A DNA stretch of 64,000 bases from assembly GCF_900103865.1 (NCBI RefSeq), contig NZ_FNII01000001.1, positions 310,001 through 374,000 on the forward strand, written 5' to 3'. The DNA is from Vreelandella arcis (GTDB lineage Bacteria; Pseudomonadota; Gammaproteobacteria; Pseudomonadales; Halomonadaceae). This document shows, piece after piece, positions 35,608 through 43,729 of the stretch; the first letter of the stretch is position 1; the number at the start of each line of letters is the position of its first letter. Position numbers and translations under genes: made by a program. Below the pieces are notes generated by a model. The model was not told the origin of the DNA and did not search any database. It worked only from the letters and a program-made list of their open reading frames with translations.

Positions 35608-36120
35608 TTAAACGTTCCGCCGATTGATACTGAGGGCCTCACAGAAGGAAGTCTTACTGTTGAATTTTTCCGACAGGGCTGTTAACGCTTTGTGGTCAGA
35701 AGAGGCTAAGTGTTCCCATAGCGATACGATATAATGCGAGAGATCTTTTGGCGGAAGTGAATGGCAAGTTTCGGAGGTTAGCGCTAAAGAAAGTGCCAAT
35801 GCTTCTGTGTTTTTACTGAGGGGCGCATCCACCAAAGTGACGCGAACCTTTTCGCTTCCTGCTAGGCGAAGCCGGGCAAGGTATAAAGGGAACAGGTTAG
35901 CAATGCACATGAGCTGGGTGCGGCTCTTACCTCGTTTAGCCCCGTATACAACAGGAGGGTGCTGAATCATATAGATTTTTAATGCCTCATCTGACAAGCT
36001 CTTGACGTCCCGCAAAAACGATGAGCGCGCTAGGAATAGGCGAAGCACTGAGGGGGAGAGATGCGGACTGACTTCAATTTGAGATAATGACACCCGTCGT
36101 GAGCCTCGATCATTTAGCAT
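35608..36120 (-). CDS. Hypothetical first gene of the recombinase operon
   Basis: A 170-aa protein, not recognised. It has a basic patch, GAKRGKSRTQLMCIANLFPL (about 79-98), in the middle and ends with FNSKTSFCEALSINRRNV; no membrane segment. Being the first gene of the operon, 14 bp ahead of the split recombinase, it may be an accessory DNA-binding protein like TnpC of Tn554, but that is only an analogy by position. A palindrome CTAGCCA-AG-TGGCTAG lies about 36-51 bp upstream. Confidence 0.55.
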   Translation of the reverse strand: MLNDRGSRRVSLSQIEVSPHLSPSVLRLFLARSSFLRDVKSLSDEALKIYMIQHPPVVYGAKRGKSRTQLMCIANLFPLYLARLRLAGSEKVRVTLVDAPLSKNTEALALSLALTSETCHSLPPKDLSHYIVSLWEHLASSDHKALTALSEKFNSKTSFCEALSINRRNV

Positions 36121-36599
36121 TAAAACACCTGTTTTACTTTCTTGGCGAGCCTTGCCTAGCCAAGTGGCTAGCTTTCTCTTAAAGGGTTATACACCTCCTT
36201 TTATCATGTTTTTTGATGATCGTAACCCCTGGACTACAAAAAAAATTGGAGAGTTTTATGGCCACTAGCTTTGGCTTATTATTTTCTTTTAATATTTATT
36301 TACGTAAATAATATGGATGCGGTTATTATTTTAAATAAAATGGCAGTCAATTTTATTTAGTTGTTTTTTATGAAACAGGCTGGCTGCCTCACCGTACGAG
36401 ACCAGTGGCATGGCTAGACGTCGGCGGCGCGGAGATATCCGTTTTTCCAATCCGAAAGGGTGTGTGTGAGGGCTGCTCGCCAATCATTTTGCTTATCAAG
36501 CCGATGGCAAGCGCACCTCCTACGAGGCGAATCTGAAGGTAGTTCGAAGCAGAGCGGTGACCTTACAACCGAGAAGAGGACCTGAGGCGTTTGTCTGCG
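36121..36599. other. AT-rich promoter region and gene-free stretch
   Basis: The perfect inverted repeat CTAGCCA (36156-36162)/TGGCTAG (36165-36171) is a candidate operator or recombinase site for the minus-strand operon. On the minus strand a strong AAGGAGGTG sequence near 36190-36200 is followed by no usable start codon. The part from 36220 to 36370 is very AT-rich. No gene is supported in 36370-36599. Confidence 0.4.
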
Positions 36600-36920
36600 T
36601 TAAGCGTATCCGCCTTGGCGGATGTGGGTGAGGTAAGCGATTACGTCGTTAGCTCTGCCCCGCATAATCAGTTGTTCGGCTGTAAGTCCCCCCAAGGCAG
36701 AAATTGTATATGTTCGATACCACGTCCAGGCAGCGGTTCGAGAGCCCGCCCAAAGTTCGACCAGGTCCAATATGGTTTGAGTTATCTTTTCTCGTTCTTC
36801 CTCGCTTTGGCGATCGCGGTAGCGGGCCCAAACCAAGCCGGTCCCAAAGAGGAGTAGGGCGGCACACAGGATGCCGAGAGGAAGAAGAATAGCCAAAACA
36901 TCAGGCGATAAGGGCTGCAT
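36600..36920 (-). CDS. Small membrane protein with DUF2384-like C-terminal tail
   Basis: A 106-aa protein with one strong membrane helix at about residues 8-31 (VLAILLPLGILCAALLLFG). The C-terminal GGLTAEQLIMRGRANDVIAY and LTHIRQGGYA match the closing motif of the Xre/MbcA/ParS toxin-binding domain (GGxTPxxLxxxGRxxxVxxYLxxIxxGxxA). The DNA-binding half of such antitoxins is absent and is replaced by the membrane anchor. No RES toxin gene is adjacent. It could sequester a toxin at the membrane or be a domesticated remnant. Confidence 0.55.
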   Translation of the reverse strand: MQPLSPDVLAILLPLGILCAALLLFGTGLVWARYRDRQSEEEREKITQTILDLVELWAGSRTAAWTWYRTYTISALGGLTAEQLIMRGRANDVIAYLTHIRQGGYA

Positions 36921-37599
36921 TTGTAGACTCCTCTTCGATGTTCAGGATGAGCCTTATGACTTCTTTAGGCGATAGCCTAGCAACGAGGATAGCTTCTCGT
37001 AAGGCCGCTAGGTCTGAGACCATGCTTTCCAAGTTAGCGCTAGCCGTGATTTTACGCTGTCGTCGATTTCTATAACTCTATCATACTCGCCCATCGATGG
37101 GTGTCAGGCGGGGCTGCTCGAGGTAACCTCTGGTTACCTCGAGCACCGTGAATCCGTCGCGGTGGCCATTCAAGGAGCATGACTTCTCTAGCGCAATGGG
37201 TTTGGTATTCACAAGGGGGGCTTGATGCTTCTCGATCTCTACCCAGCGCAGCACAAGATCGCAACCGTAGATGCTATGCATTTATAGATGTGCAGGCAAT
37301 TCATTGGCCACCTTAACCACAACAAACATTGGAAAGCTTTGAGCCTATATGACGAACCTCTAAAAGGCTGCTCAGGGTCGATAGCACCTATGCATGAGTA
37401 TTCCTGTTTCGGCCAAGAGCAGTCGTTCAGTCGAAATACAGCTAGGTGATTTGATATAGCAATAGAAAATGGATTTAAAGGTACTGACAGCTATGCCTCA
37501 GATGGCCACTGGTCGCGGAACGACTAATCCAAGCAGGGTCGACTGCGCAGTGTGATGTGTGTGCGAAGGTTGGGGCCACTTCATATATCGGTAAACACT
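36921..37599. other. Intergenic region with a perfect 31-bp palindrome
   Basis: The 14-bp arms at 37115-37128 (TGCTCGAGGTAACC) and 37132-37145 are exact complements around a TCT loop. No T run follows on either strand. A 66-codon minus-strand frame (37081-37281, MHSIYGCDLVLRWVEIEKHQ) passes through it; it could be a small gene or the tail of one, but I cannot support it. Nothing else is apparent up to 37599. Confidence 0.4.
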
Positions 37600-40293
37600 T
37601 CAATCCAAAAAGTCGACGACGGGTTCTAATGGTGTAGTGAGTGACGAAGGAAATACCTTCAGATCGATGCCGCTGATGAAGTCGCCATCACCTGACACGG
37701 TCAGCTCTCTTCTGCCGCTATCGCTCAGGCTCAGGCGCTGCAGTTGCTGCGGTGAAATTCTTAACTGGTACTCCCCAGCGATGACGCCTGGCACAATATA
37801 GAAACCGTCCCAGCTGCTTGTCGTGCGGGCCACTACCTCTTGCCGGTTGTTGAGCAATTCCAGCTCAATATCACCGACACCGCGCTCGACACCCTTCTCC
37901 AGCAGGTAGACCGTGCCATCGATTTCCGTGGTCATGCGCACCGGGAATTCCAGGCTGGCTACGCTGCCCGGTCGCGGCACCAGCCTCAATCCTTCGATTT
38001 CCGGTGCCCATTGCGGGTCTTCCAGCGTCGCGGTGTCTATCGCGATGTCGAGATGCTGCTTCACAGGCAAGTGATCGATATAGGCGATACCTTCCGCATC
38101 CGTGTGGGCCCGGTGCTTGACGCCATTAACCTTGAATCCAGCACCTTGCAGCGGCGCCTCATTGTTGCCCATTACGCCATCGTTGTCCTCGTCGATGAAA
38201 ACGCGCACGGAAGCGGCCCCTGTGTTCGCCATGGGCTGGGCATCGAATCGCCAGTCGGAACGCCGAGAATCCCTGCCCATGGCAATAAACAATTGCGCCC
38301 CTAGCGCGATATCTCCTGTGTCTACATAGCTGGCACTAACACCCAACCCGAAGCGGCCCAGGCTCTTGGTTAAGCCAGCGGAGTACCGGGTTTCAGGAGG
38401 CAAAAAGGTGTGGGCGATGCCCAGGGCCCCGCGGTAGCCGTCTGCAAGATATTTTTCGGCGGAGAGCGCCACCGAGGAGATGTCACTCTCAGCGTCCAGC
38501 CGGTAGTCGACCTGGCCGCGCAAGCTCATATCGCGTACACGGCGGCTGACCTGGAGGCTGCCAGTCGTGTCCTCGCTGATATCGGAGGCGCGCCAGCGAA
38601 GGGTGTTGGTGAGGGCCGTGCGATACACATAAGCGGAAACGCGGGCGCTGACATCGGTATTGGCTCTGCCGGACTCACGCTCGTCCCGCGTGGCCTCCAG
38701 GGTGAGGGGTATGCGCGAGCGAGAAGTCAGCGGAAGCGAGCCGGTGAGTCGAAGTGCATCACGGGTGAGAATGGGGTCGTTACTGGTGGTGAACACCTCG
38801 CTGGTGAAGTCGGTCAGGAGAATGCGACTCGCGTCCACGGCCACGCCGCCGATACGGGTCTGGACATCTAGCTTGGCCAGTGCGCCTCCGTCCTTCGCCT
38901 GGACAAGGCCCCCGCCGAGACTCAGCGACCGCCAGAAGGTGCGTACTCCCAGGGTGGAATAGAGCTCCTCTTCGCCGTCGGTCGGTGCGCGGATCAGCCC
39001 GGCCGAGGCGGTCAGTGAGCGCGAGAGGCCCAGGTCGAACTGGGCGATGGTTCGGGATTGCCCGTCGTCGTCCCGGTGCTCGGTCAGGCTGTACTGAAAA
39101 TCACCGGGGAGCACCATAGATTGATCCAGGGGAAAACTGTATTGCTCAACCCGGGTCTCGCCCAGGGGACCGTTGAAGATAAGCCGGAAATCATTGCGAC
39201 CATAGCTCAGTGGCTGATCCTCGAAACGATAGCGCCCCTCGGCATCAGGCTGTGCGAAGCTTACCAAGGCACCATTGTAATAGAGCTCCACGTCCCATCC
39301 CGGCAGCAAGTCGCCCTCGAAGGTCTGGCGGTCGAAGCTGGTGGGCCGTGTCAGAGGGCGATTGCTCAGCGTCACCCCTTCACCTCCGATTCCGCGGGAA
39401 ACGTTGTCAACGCTGGGGGTCGAGAAGCTGCCCAACTGAAACGAACGGGCATGCAGGGGACCCAGCAGTTCTCCATCGGGATCGTGACGACCTAATGTCG
39501 CTCGCACCTCCGGCGAAGGGTTCTTTAGGCCGCTGGAAAAGTAGAGCGAGGTCTCCATGCCCAGCAGATCCCCCGTGAGGTAGGCGGTATAGGCCGTATC
39601 ACCTTGGGTACGGTTATTGCTGTGCTGCACTTCGGTGGTCAACGTCTGATCGATGAAGGGCACGCTCAGCAGGCGATACGGCTGCTCGTGGCGGGGATAG
39701 TCGGGATCCTCATAGCCACCAGGCATTCCGGCACGACCCCCGAGGTCTTCCCGAGCCAGGCGGGCCTGCAGTGGCAATGCCTCGAGGGCATGAGCGCGCA
39801 GGGAGAGGCTGGCACGGTCGACCTCGAATGTCAGCGGCAGCCAGTCTTCGAGCAGCGACGCCGCGACATAGATATCGTCAGGCTCCGCCAGCACCAGCGC
39901 CGGATCGAAGGTCTGGGTATTCCCGGCGAGGGTCACGCTAGCGTTGTCTAGGTTCAGGCTGAACCCGCGATCCTCGCTGAGGATAAAACCGCGGGCGACG
40001 CCTTCTACTGGCTGAGTCTGGATGGAAATGGTCAGCAAACTGGCCAGCTCGCCCAGCGGCAGCAGGGTATGGTTGCCCACCGCATAGGCAGGAATGGCGC
40101 CTGAGAGCACGGACTGGTCCAGGCGCACTTCCAGGATCAGTAACTCCGGTTCGCTTTCCGGCTCCTGGGCTAGCATGACGGGGGCGTGGGCCAGCAGCAT
40201 TAACCACAACGCCAGCATCACCAACTGACTGGTCCGGTGGACGTGACTGGCTCGGTGGGTGGTAGTGAGTATCGGATCATTGCGGTAGAGCAA
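37600..40293 (-). CDS. Usher-like outer-membrane protein of the DUF4402 fibre operon
   Basis: An 897-aa protein with a signal region ending at PVMLAQEPES. It has the usher signature: an N-terminal domain (about 45-150), then a long beta-barrel with WDVELYYNGALVSFAQPDAE and the FRLIFNGPLGETRVEQYSF segment of the usher plug region. Near the C-terminus, ASVRVFIDEDNDGVMGNNE and the later GEYQLRISPQQLQRL look like carboxypeptidase-regulatory beta domains. It should form the secretion pore for subunits delivered by the chaperone encoded just upstream (5-bp gap). The sequence is divergent from classical FimD, nearer the alternative ushers. Confidence 0.8.
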   Translation of the reverse strand: MLYRNDPILTTTHRASHVHRTSQLVMLALWLMLLAHAPVMLAQEPESEPELLILEVRLDQSVLSGAIPAYAVGNHTLLPLGELASLLTISIQTQPVEGVARGFILSEDRGFSLNLDNASVTLAGNTQTFDPALVLAEPDDIYVAASLLEDWLPLTFEVDRASLSLRAHALEALPLQARLAREDLGGRAGMPGGYEDPDYPRHEQPYRLLSVPFIDQTLTTEVQHSNNRTQGDTAYTAYLTGDLLGMETSLYFSSGLKNPSPEVRATLGRHDPDGELLGPLHARSFQLGSFSTPSVDNVSRGIGGEGVTLSNRPLTRPTSFDRQTFEGDLLPGWDVELYYNGALVSFAQPDAEGRYRFEDQPLSYGRNDFRLIFNGPLGETRVEQYSFPLDQSMVLPGDFQYSLTEHRDDDGQSRTIAQFDLGLSRSLTASAGLIRAPTDGEEELYSTLGVRTFWRSLSLGGGLVQAKDGGALAKLDVQTRIGGVAVDASRILLTDFTSEVFTTSNDPILTRDALRLTGSLPLTSRSRIPLTLEATRDERESGRANTDVSARVSAYVYRTALTNTLRWRASDISEDTTGSLQVSRRVRDMSLRGQVDYRLDAESDISSVALSAEKYLADGYRGALGIAHTFLPPETRYSAGLTKSLGRFGLGVSASYVDTGDIALGAQLFIAMGRDSRRSDWRFDAQPMANTGAASVRVFIDEDNDGVMGNNEAPLQGAGFKVNGVKHRAHTDAEGIAYIDHLPVKQHLDIAIDTATLEDPQWAPEIEGLRLVPRPGSVASLEFPVRMTTEIDGTVYLLEKGVERGVGDIELELLNNRQEVVARTTSSWDGFYIVPGVIAGEYQLRISPQQLQRLSLSDSGRRELTVSGDGDFISGIDLKVFPSSLTTPLEPVVDFLD

Positions 40294-40298
40294 GGGGG

Positions 40299-41165
40299 CT
40301 ATAGCGATAGCTCCGCTTCGGCCAGCAGCCTGCCACCGTCTTCCGCCTGTTCCTGGTAGGTGACGCGCAGGGTGCCGTTGCTGAGGGGCAGGCCACTCGG
40401 TGGTTGCAGTGCAATGCCCGCTCGACGCAGGGGGTTGGGGGTATAGACAGCCACCCCATTGGCACGGCCGATGACCTGCTCTGCGCCGCTTCGCGGGGTG
40501 AAACTGACGGTCAGATCGCCGAAGACGGACTGGGTACCGTTGCGCTGCATCTGCAGGGCAAGCAGCGGTAATCCGCTTGAGGATCGCTGAAGCTGGAGCT
40601 GGGTCAAGGCAACATTGGCGTCTGTCGCGCCATGACGCACGATCACCGGAACGGAGGCGCCGACCAGGGCCGTCAACTGAATGCCTATCTCGCCAGCGCC
40701 AGACTCGATGCTCCGAATTCCGCTGATTTCTGGCTGTTGTGCGAACAGCAAGTGAGATCGGTACTCACCGGCCACCAGATCGGCAGGCTTGCGTACCATG
40801 ATGCGTACCGCCTGCCCGGCACCGGGCTCGAGGGTCACCTGGCGCGGCGAGTACTGCAGCAGATTATCGGCAAGCTGTTCTCCCGCCAGAGGCTCGGCGA
40901 CGTCGGAGAACTCACCGGTTTCACTCATGCGCCGGTTGACCAGCGTGATGCGATAGGTGGCAGTTTCGCTGCCATTGTTGATCAGCTCCAGCTGGGCCGA
41001 CCGCTGGTTGCCCTCGAAGACGACCCGGGTCGGATAAAGCATCAACTGGGCCAATGCCTGGCCCGCCGGCAACATGAACAGCAGGGCGCAGAGGGTGAAG
41101 CGGGAGATTGACGTCATGCCACGCGCTTTCTGGGTCGAGGTCTTGGGGATCATGGTGGAATCCAT
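40299..41165 (-). CDS. Periplasmic pilus chaperone (PapD-like) of the DUF4402 operon
   Basis: An approximately 288-aa protein. The first residues are ambiguous: starts at 41165, 41153 or 41117 are possible, the last giving MTSISRFTLCALLFMLPAG, a standard signal peptide cleaved after QALAQ. The mature protein begins LMLYPTRVVFEGNQRSAQLE, the classical first strand of pilus chaperones, with the usual SPRQVTLEPGAGQAVRIMVR motif near residue 110. It should bind the DUF4402 subunits in the periplasm and pass them to the usher. It sits between subunit genes and usher gene in one minus-strand operon. Confidence 0.8.
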   Translation of the reverse strand: MDSTMIPKTSTQKARGMTSISRFTLCALLFMLPAGQALAQLMLYPTRVVFEGNQRSAQLELINNGSETATYRITLVNRRMSETGEFSDVAEPLAGEQLADNLLQYSPRQVTLEPGAGQAVRIMVRKPADLVAGEYRSHLLFAQQPEISGIRSIESGAGEIGIQLTALVGASVPVIVRHGATDANVALTQLQLQRSSSGLPLLALQMQRNGTQSVFGDLTVSFTPRSGAEQVIGRANGVAVYTPNPLRRAGIALQPPSGLPLSNGTLRVTYQEQAEDGGRLLAEAELSL

Positions 41166-41239
41166 TTATCGTCTGTTTCGGGAGTACCGGATGGCACTTG
41201 GAACGACGGGCGCCACCCGGTCGCGGCGCTCGAGATGCA

Positions 41240-41710
41240 TCAGTTGTAGTTCACGATCACGCTGAAGCTGCCGGTATAATCCCCTGGTGTCTGTGCAATA
41301 CCGACATTGAGTGTTCCCCCGACCGTCAGGGCCTGGGAGCCGCCGGCACTCAGCTGGCCGCCAGCCCCGGAGGGAGCACCGGTAAAGTCGTTGATGACCA
41401 TATCGCTGCCCGGGCCCGTGAGCGTCACGAAATCGTTGCCAGGCAACTGGGTCGTATAGGTCGCCTCGGTATCGCCGGTTACCGTAAACTCGGCGGCGAA
41501 GCCCTCGCCCGAGCGGAGCAAGAGCACCTCCCCGCCAGCAGTGCGCAAGCCATTGGGGCTGACGGCGACCGAACCGCCATTGCCTGCCACGAAATTGCCG
41601 AACGACAATCCTCGGGTATTCTGGATCACGATGTCCTGCGCCAATCCATGGGAAGCAACGAGAGTGGCCAATAAGGCACCAGCCGTGATCACTGCCCATT
41701 TATGGTTCAT
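41240..41710 (-). CDS. DUF4402 fibre subunit (second copy)
   Basis: A 156-aa exported protein with a signal peptide ending near SHGLAQD. The DUF4402 pattern is clear: LSFGNFVAGNGGSVAVSPNG at the start, GFAAEFTVTGDTEATYTTQL in the middle, and TVGGTLNVGIAQTPGDYTGS followed by FSVIVNYN at the C-terminus. Proteins of this family are pilin-like and end in an immunoglobulin-type strand. It lies downstream of a longer homologue and a stable intergenic hairpin, so it may be a minor or tip subunit made in smaller amounts. Confidence 0.85.
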   Translation of the reverse strand: MNHKWAVITAGALLATLVASHGLAQDIVIQNTRGLSFGNFVAGNGGSVAVSPNGLRTAGGEVLLLRSGEGFAAEFTVTGDTEATYTTQLPGNDFVTLTGPGSDMVINDFTGAPSGAGGQLSAGGSQALTVGGTLNVGIAQTPGDYTGSFSVIVNYN

Positions 41711-41785
41711 CGCAATATCCTTGGAGTCTGGTAATGCGGATCTGGTGGTAGAGTAAAGTGACGCTGACGTTGGTCAGCGCCAAAT

Positions 41786-41827
41786 CAGGGTGGAGCCTCC
41801 GAAAGGTCCTTTCAGCACTCCACCCTG
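41786..41827 (-). terminator. Intercistronic hairpin between the two subunit genes
   Basis: CAGGGTGGAG (41786-41795) and CTCCACCCTG (41818-41827) form a perfect 10-bp stem; the loop holds a second small GAAAGG/CCTTTC stem. On the minus strand no proper T run follows, so it is more likely an attenuator or mRNA-stabilising structure than a full terminator. Confidence 0.6.
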
Positions 41828-41870
41828 GTCGTCGCCGGGCTGGCGCCCGGCTCGACATGCCGGTTATCGG

Positions 41871-42425
41871 TTAGTTGTACTCTACCGTTGCCGTTACACT
41901 GCCTGTGTAGTCCCCGGTCACTTGCGCTGCACCCACTGTCATTACTCCACCCAGATAGATGGATTGAGCACCTGCTGTGAGTGTGCCGGATGTCACTTCA
42001 CCGGAGGTAGCATTGGAGCCGGTTAGGTCACTGATTCTTGCCAGTGCCATGGTCTCCCCCACTCCGCCCGCACCGGTCGAAAGCTCGGTATCGCCGGACC
42101 AGGTAATACTGTAGGTGGCGGCACCGTCACCGGTAACGTCGAACTTGGCGGCGGTCGGAGAAGACCCGACGCTCGAGAGAATGACACCCGAACCTGTTCG
42201 TGCACCACTGGTTGAGACCGTCACACTACCACCGGCACCAGGGGCGAACTTGCCAAAAACCAGGTCCGCCGACTTTGCGATGGCGATGGGCACGATAACG
42301 GTACCCGTCGCTGTGGTCGAAGTGGCCGCAGCAAAGCTGTTGGATGCCCCGAACGCCCCAATCGCGACGACGGAAGCCAGCACGGTACGGCGAAAATTCT
42401 TGCGAATGAAAGCAGATGATTTCAT
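41871..42425 (-). CDS. DUF4402 fibre subunit (first, probably major)
   Basis: A 184-aa exported protein. The signal peptide runs to about SNSFAAA. The mature chain has IAIAKSADLVFGKFAPGAGG, SVTVSTSGARTGSGV, AAKFDVTGDGAATYSITW and the C-terminal GGVMTVGAAQVTGDYTGSVT with ATVEYN, all typical of DUF4402. As the promoter-proximal gene, followed by a stable hairpin, it is likely the major subunit. Its 5' leader contains a c-di-GMP riboswitch, so output should follow cellular c-di-GMP. A GGGG ribosome site precedes the start. Confidence 0.88.
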   Translation of the reverse strand: MKSSAFIRKNFRRTVLASVVAIGAFGASNSFAAATSTTATGTVIVPIAIAKSADLVFGKFAPGAGGSVTVSTSGARTGSGVILSSVGSSPTAAKFDVTGDGAATYSITWSGDTELSTGAGGVGETMALARISDLTGSNATSGEVTSGTLTAGAQSIYLGGVMTVGAAQVTGDYTGSVTATVEYN

Positions 42426-42561
42426 TTGTCTATCCCCTGTAAGTCATTGCCACGGTGGTTTGCCGTGGGCAATCGTTTGAGTTAAAACCCAAGTAGGGGA
42501 ACCGTGAACATTGCGATGGAGGGCGGGCATGAGAAAAGCGTGCTCGGACCCAAAGGAGATG

Positions 42562-42645
42562 TAGGCGATCCCGCTGTCTTGAGGTGATTACACCCTTTAG
42601 ACCGGTGACTTTGCGTCCCCGCCTTTCGACGGGTTTGCCTTTTTC
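42562..42645 (-). promoter_or_regulatory. c-di-GMP-I (GEMM) riboswitch of the fibre operon
   Basis: Read on the minus strand, the leader contains GGCAAACC (42639-42632), a P2 hairpin capped by GAAA, GGGACGCAAAG, CACCGG with TCTAAAGG, and later AGCGGGATCGCC. These are, in order, the conserved blocks of the class I c-di-GMP aptamer. It ends about 137 nt before the first subunit ATG. A second stem (CCACGG/CCGTGG), close to the ribosome site, could be the expression platform. Confidence 0.88.
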
Positions 42646-42699
42646 TTTCTTTCCGAAAAACGGTAAAGTTATCGTTTTTCTTCGGGGTCTTATCACTCT

Positions 42700-43414
42700 T
42701 CAGTGAGTTGACCTAAGTGTATGCTGGCTGAAGGCGAAGGTTTCCACAAGCTTTTTATTTGCAATAATTCTAAATTCAGGGGGGGATTACTCATATTAAA
42801 TTCTATCTGTTTTATTTATAGAATAAATACCATTAAATGCTGCACTGGATGCCAGTTTTTTAAACCTCTATTTGAGCATGAAAGTTCTGCGAGATAAAAG
42901 CACGGAATAAATCAGCACATTAATCACTCCAGAGTTATGAAAAGAGTATGCCATTCAATGGTTTGTTATTTTCCTTCCGATGCGGCCGAACTTTCATCTA
43001 ACCTTGCTATTGGAATTATTAAATCGGGTAGTTTGGGGTTTCTATAAAGAAATATCCGGAAAAGTTTTCTCGTCGGTTTTTTCTTTTAAGTATATCTTAA
43101 TTTTCAACAACTTACTCTTTAGCTGAATGTACTGTAGGCTCGACGTCGTCAGATCAATATCGCATTGAGTAGATTTTTTCTTTTCTGACGCTTCTGATAA
43201 AAAGCTTGTAACAGAAAGCGGAGTGCAGCAATCAGGTGGATATGTTAACTGCGAGTGATCTTCCTCTGATTACTTTCATTAATATCGAAGTTTCGGGACT
43301 TGAATCCAGGGTACAAGGCCTGAAGGTGCCTACAAACTCGGGCCATTCAATAATCTGAAATAAATATTGCACTTTAATCGGCCAGGGCGGTCTTAAGAGC
43401 TATGTAACAGGTGT
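42700..43414. other. AT-rich divergent intergenic region
   Basis: About 700 bp of AT-rich sequence between the riboswitch-controlled fibre operon and the autotransporter gene. No gene is supported. It presumably holds the promoters of both. Its composition is the kind of DNA that MvaT-type silencers bind. Confidence 0.45.
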
Positions 43415-43458
43415 CGCTCATCCCTCGCTCATCCCTCGCACATCCTTCGCTCATCCCT
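43415..43458 (+). repeat. Four tandem 11-bp repeats upstream of the autotransporter gene
   Basis: CGCTCATCCCT occurs at 43415-43425, 43426-43436 and 43448-43458, with the variant CGCACATCCTT at 43437-43447. The array ends 36 bp before the ATG at 43495, within the leader or promoter. Confidence 0.85.
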
Positions 43459-43729
43459 AATGAACTGTATTCTTTATAAACTTGTGACGGGGTCATGCCT
43501 CATCACTCTCTTGGCGGGCAAAAGGTGATATCAAAAGTCAAAAGTTTCGGACTGTCTCCATCATTGCTGTTGGCTTGTATAACAAGCTCTATGATCCATA
43601 CGGCAAGCGCTGCCAGCTCCATTTCGTCACTTGAGTACGACGGCTTTACCTACGATTTGACGACGACCTTGACATCCTACACGGAAAATCTCGGTCTTCT
43701 GGAATCACAACCATGGTGGGGGGATGGGC

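Noticed and set aside
36190..36200. Strong AAGGAGGTG Shine-Dalgarno sequence on the minus strand upstream of the recombinase operon
   Set aside because: No start codon at a workable distance opens a frame of more than a few codons, so no leader peptide is called.
37081..37281. 66-codon minus-strand frame across the 31-bp palindrome
   Set aside because: The palindrome accounts for a third of the frame's centre, and no ribosome site or family match is seen.
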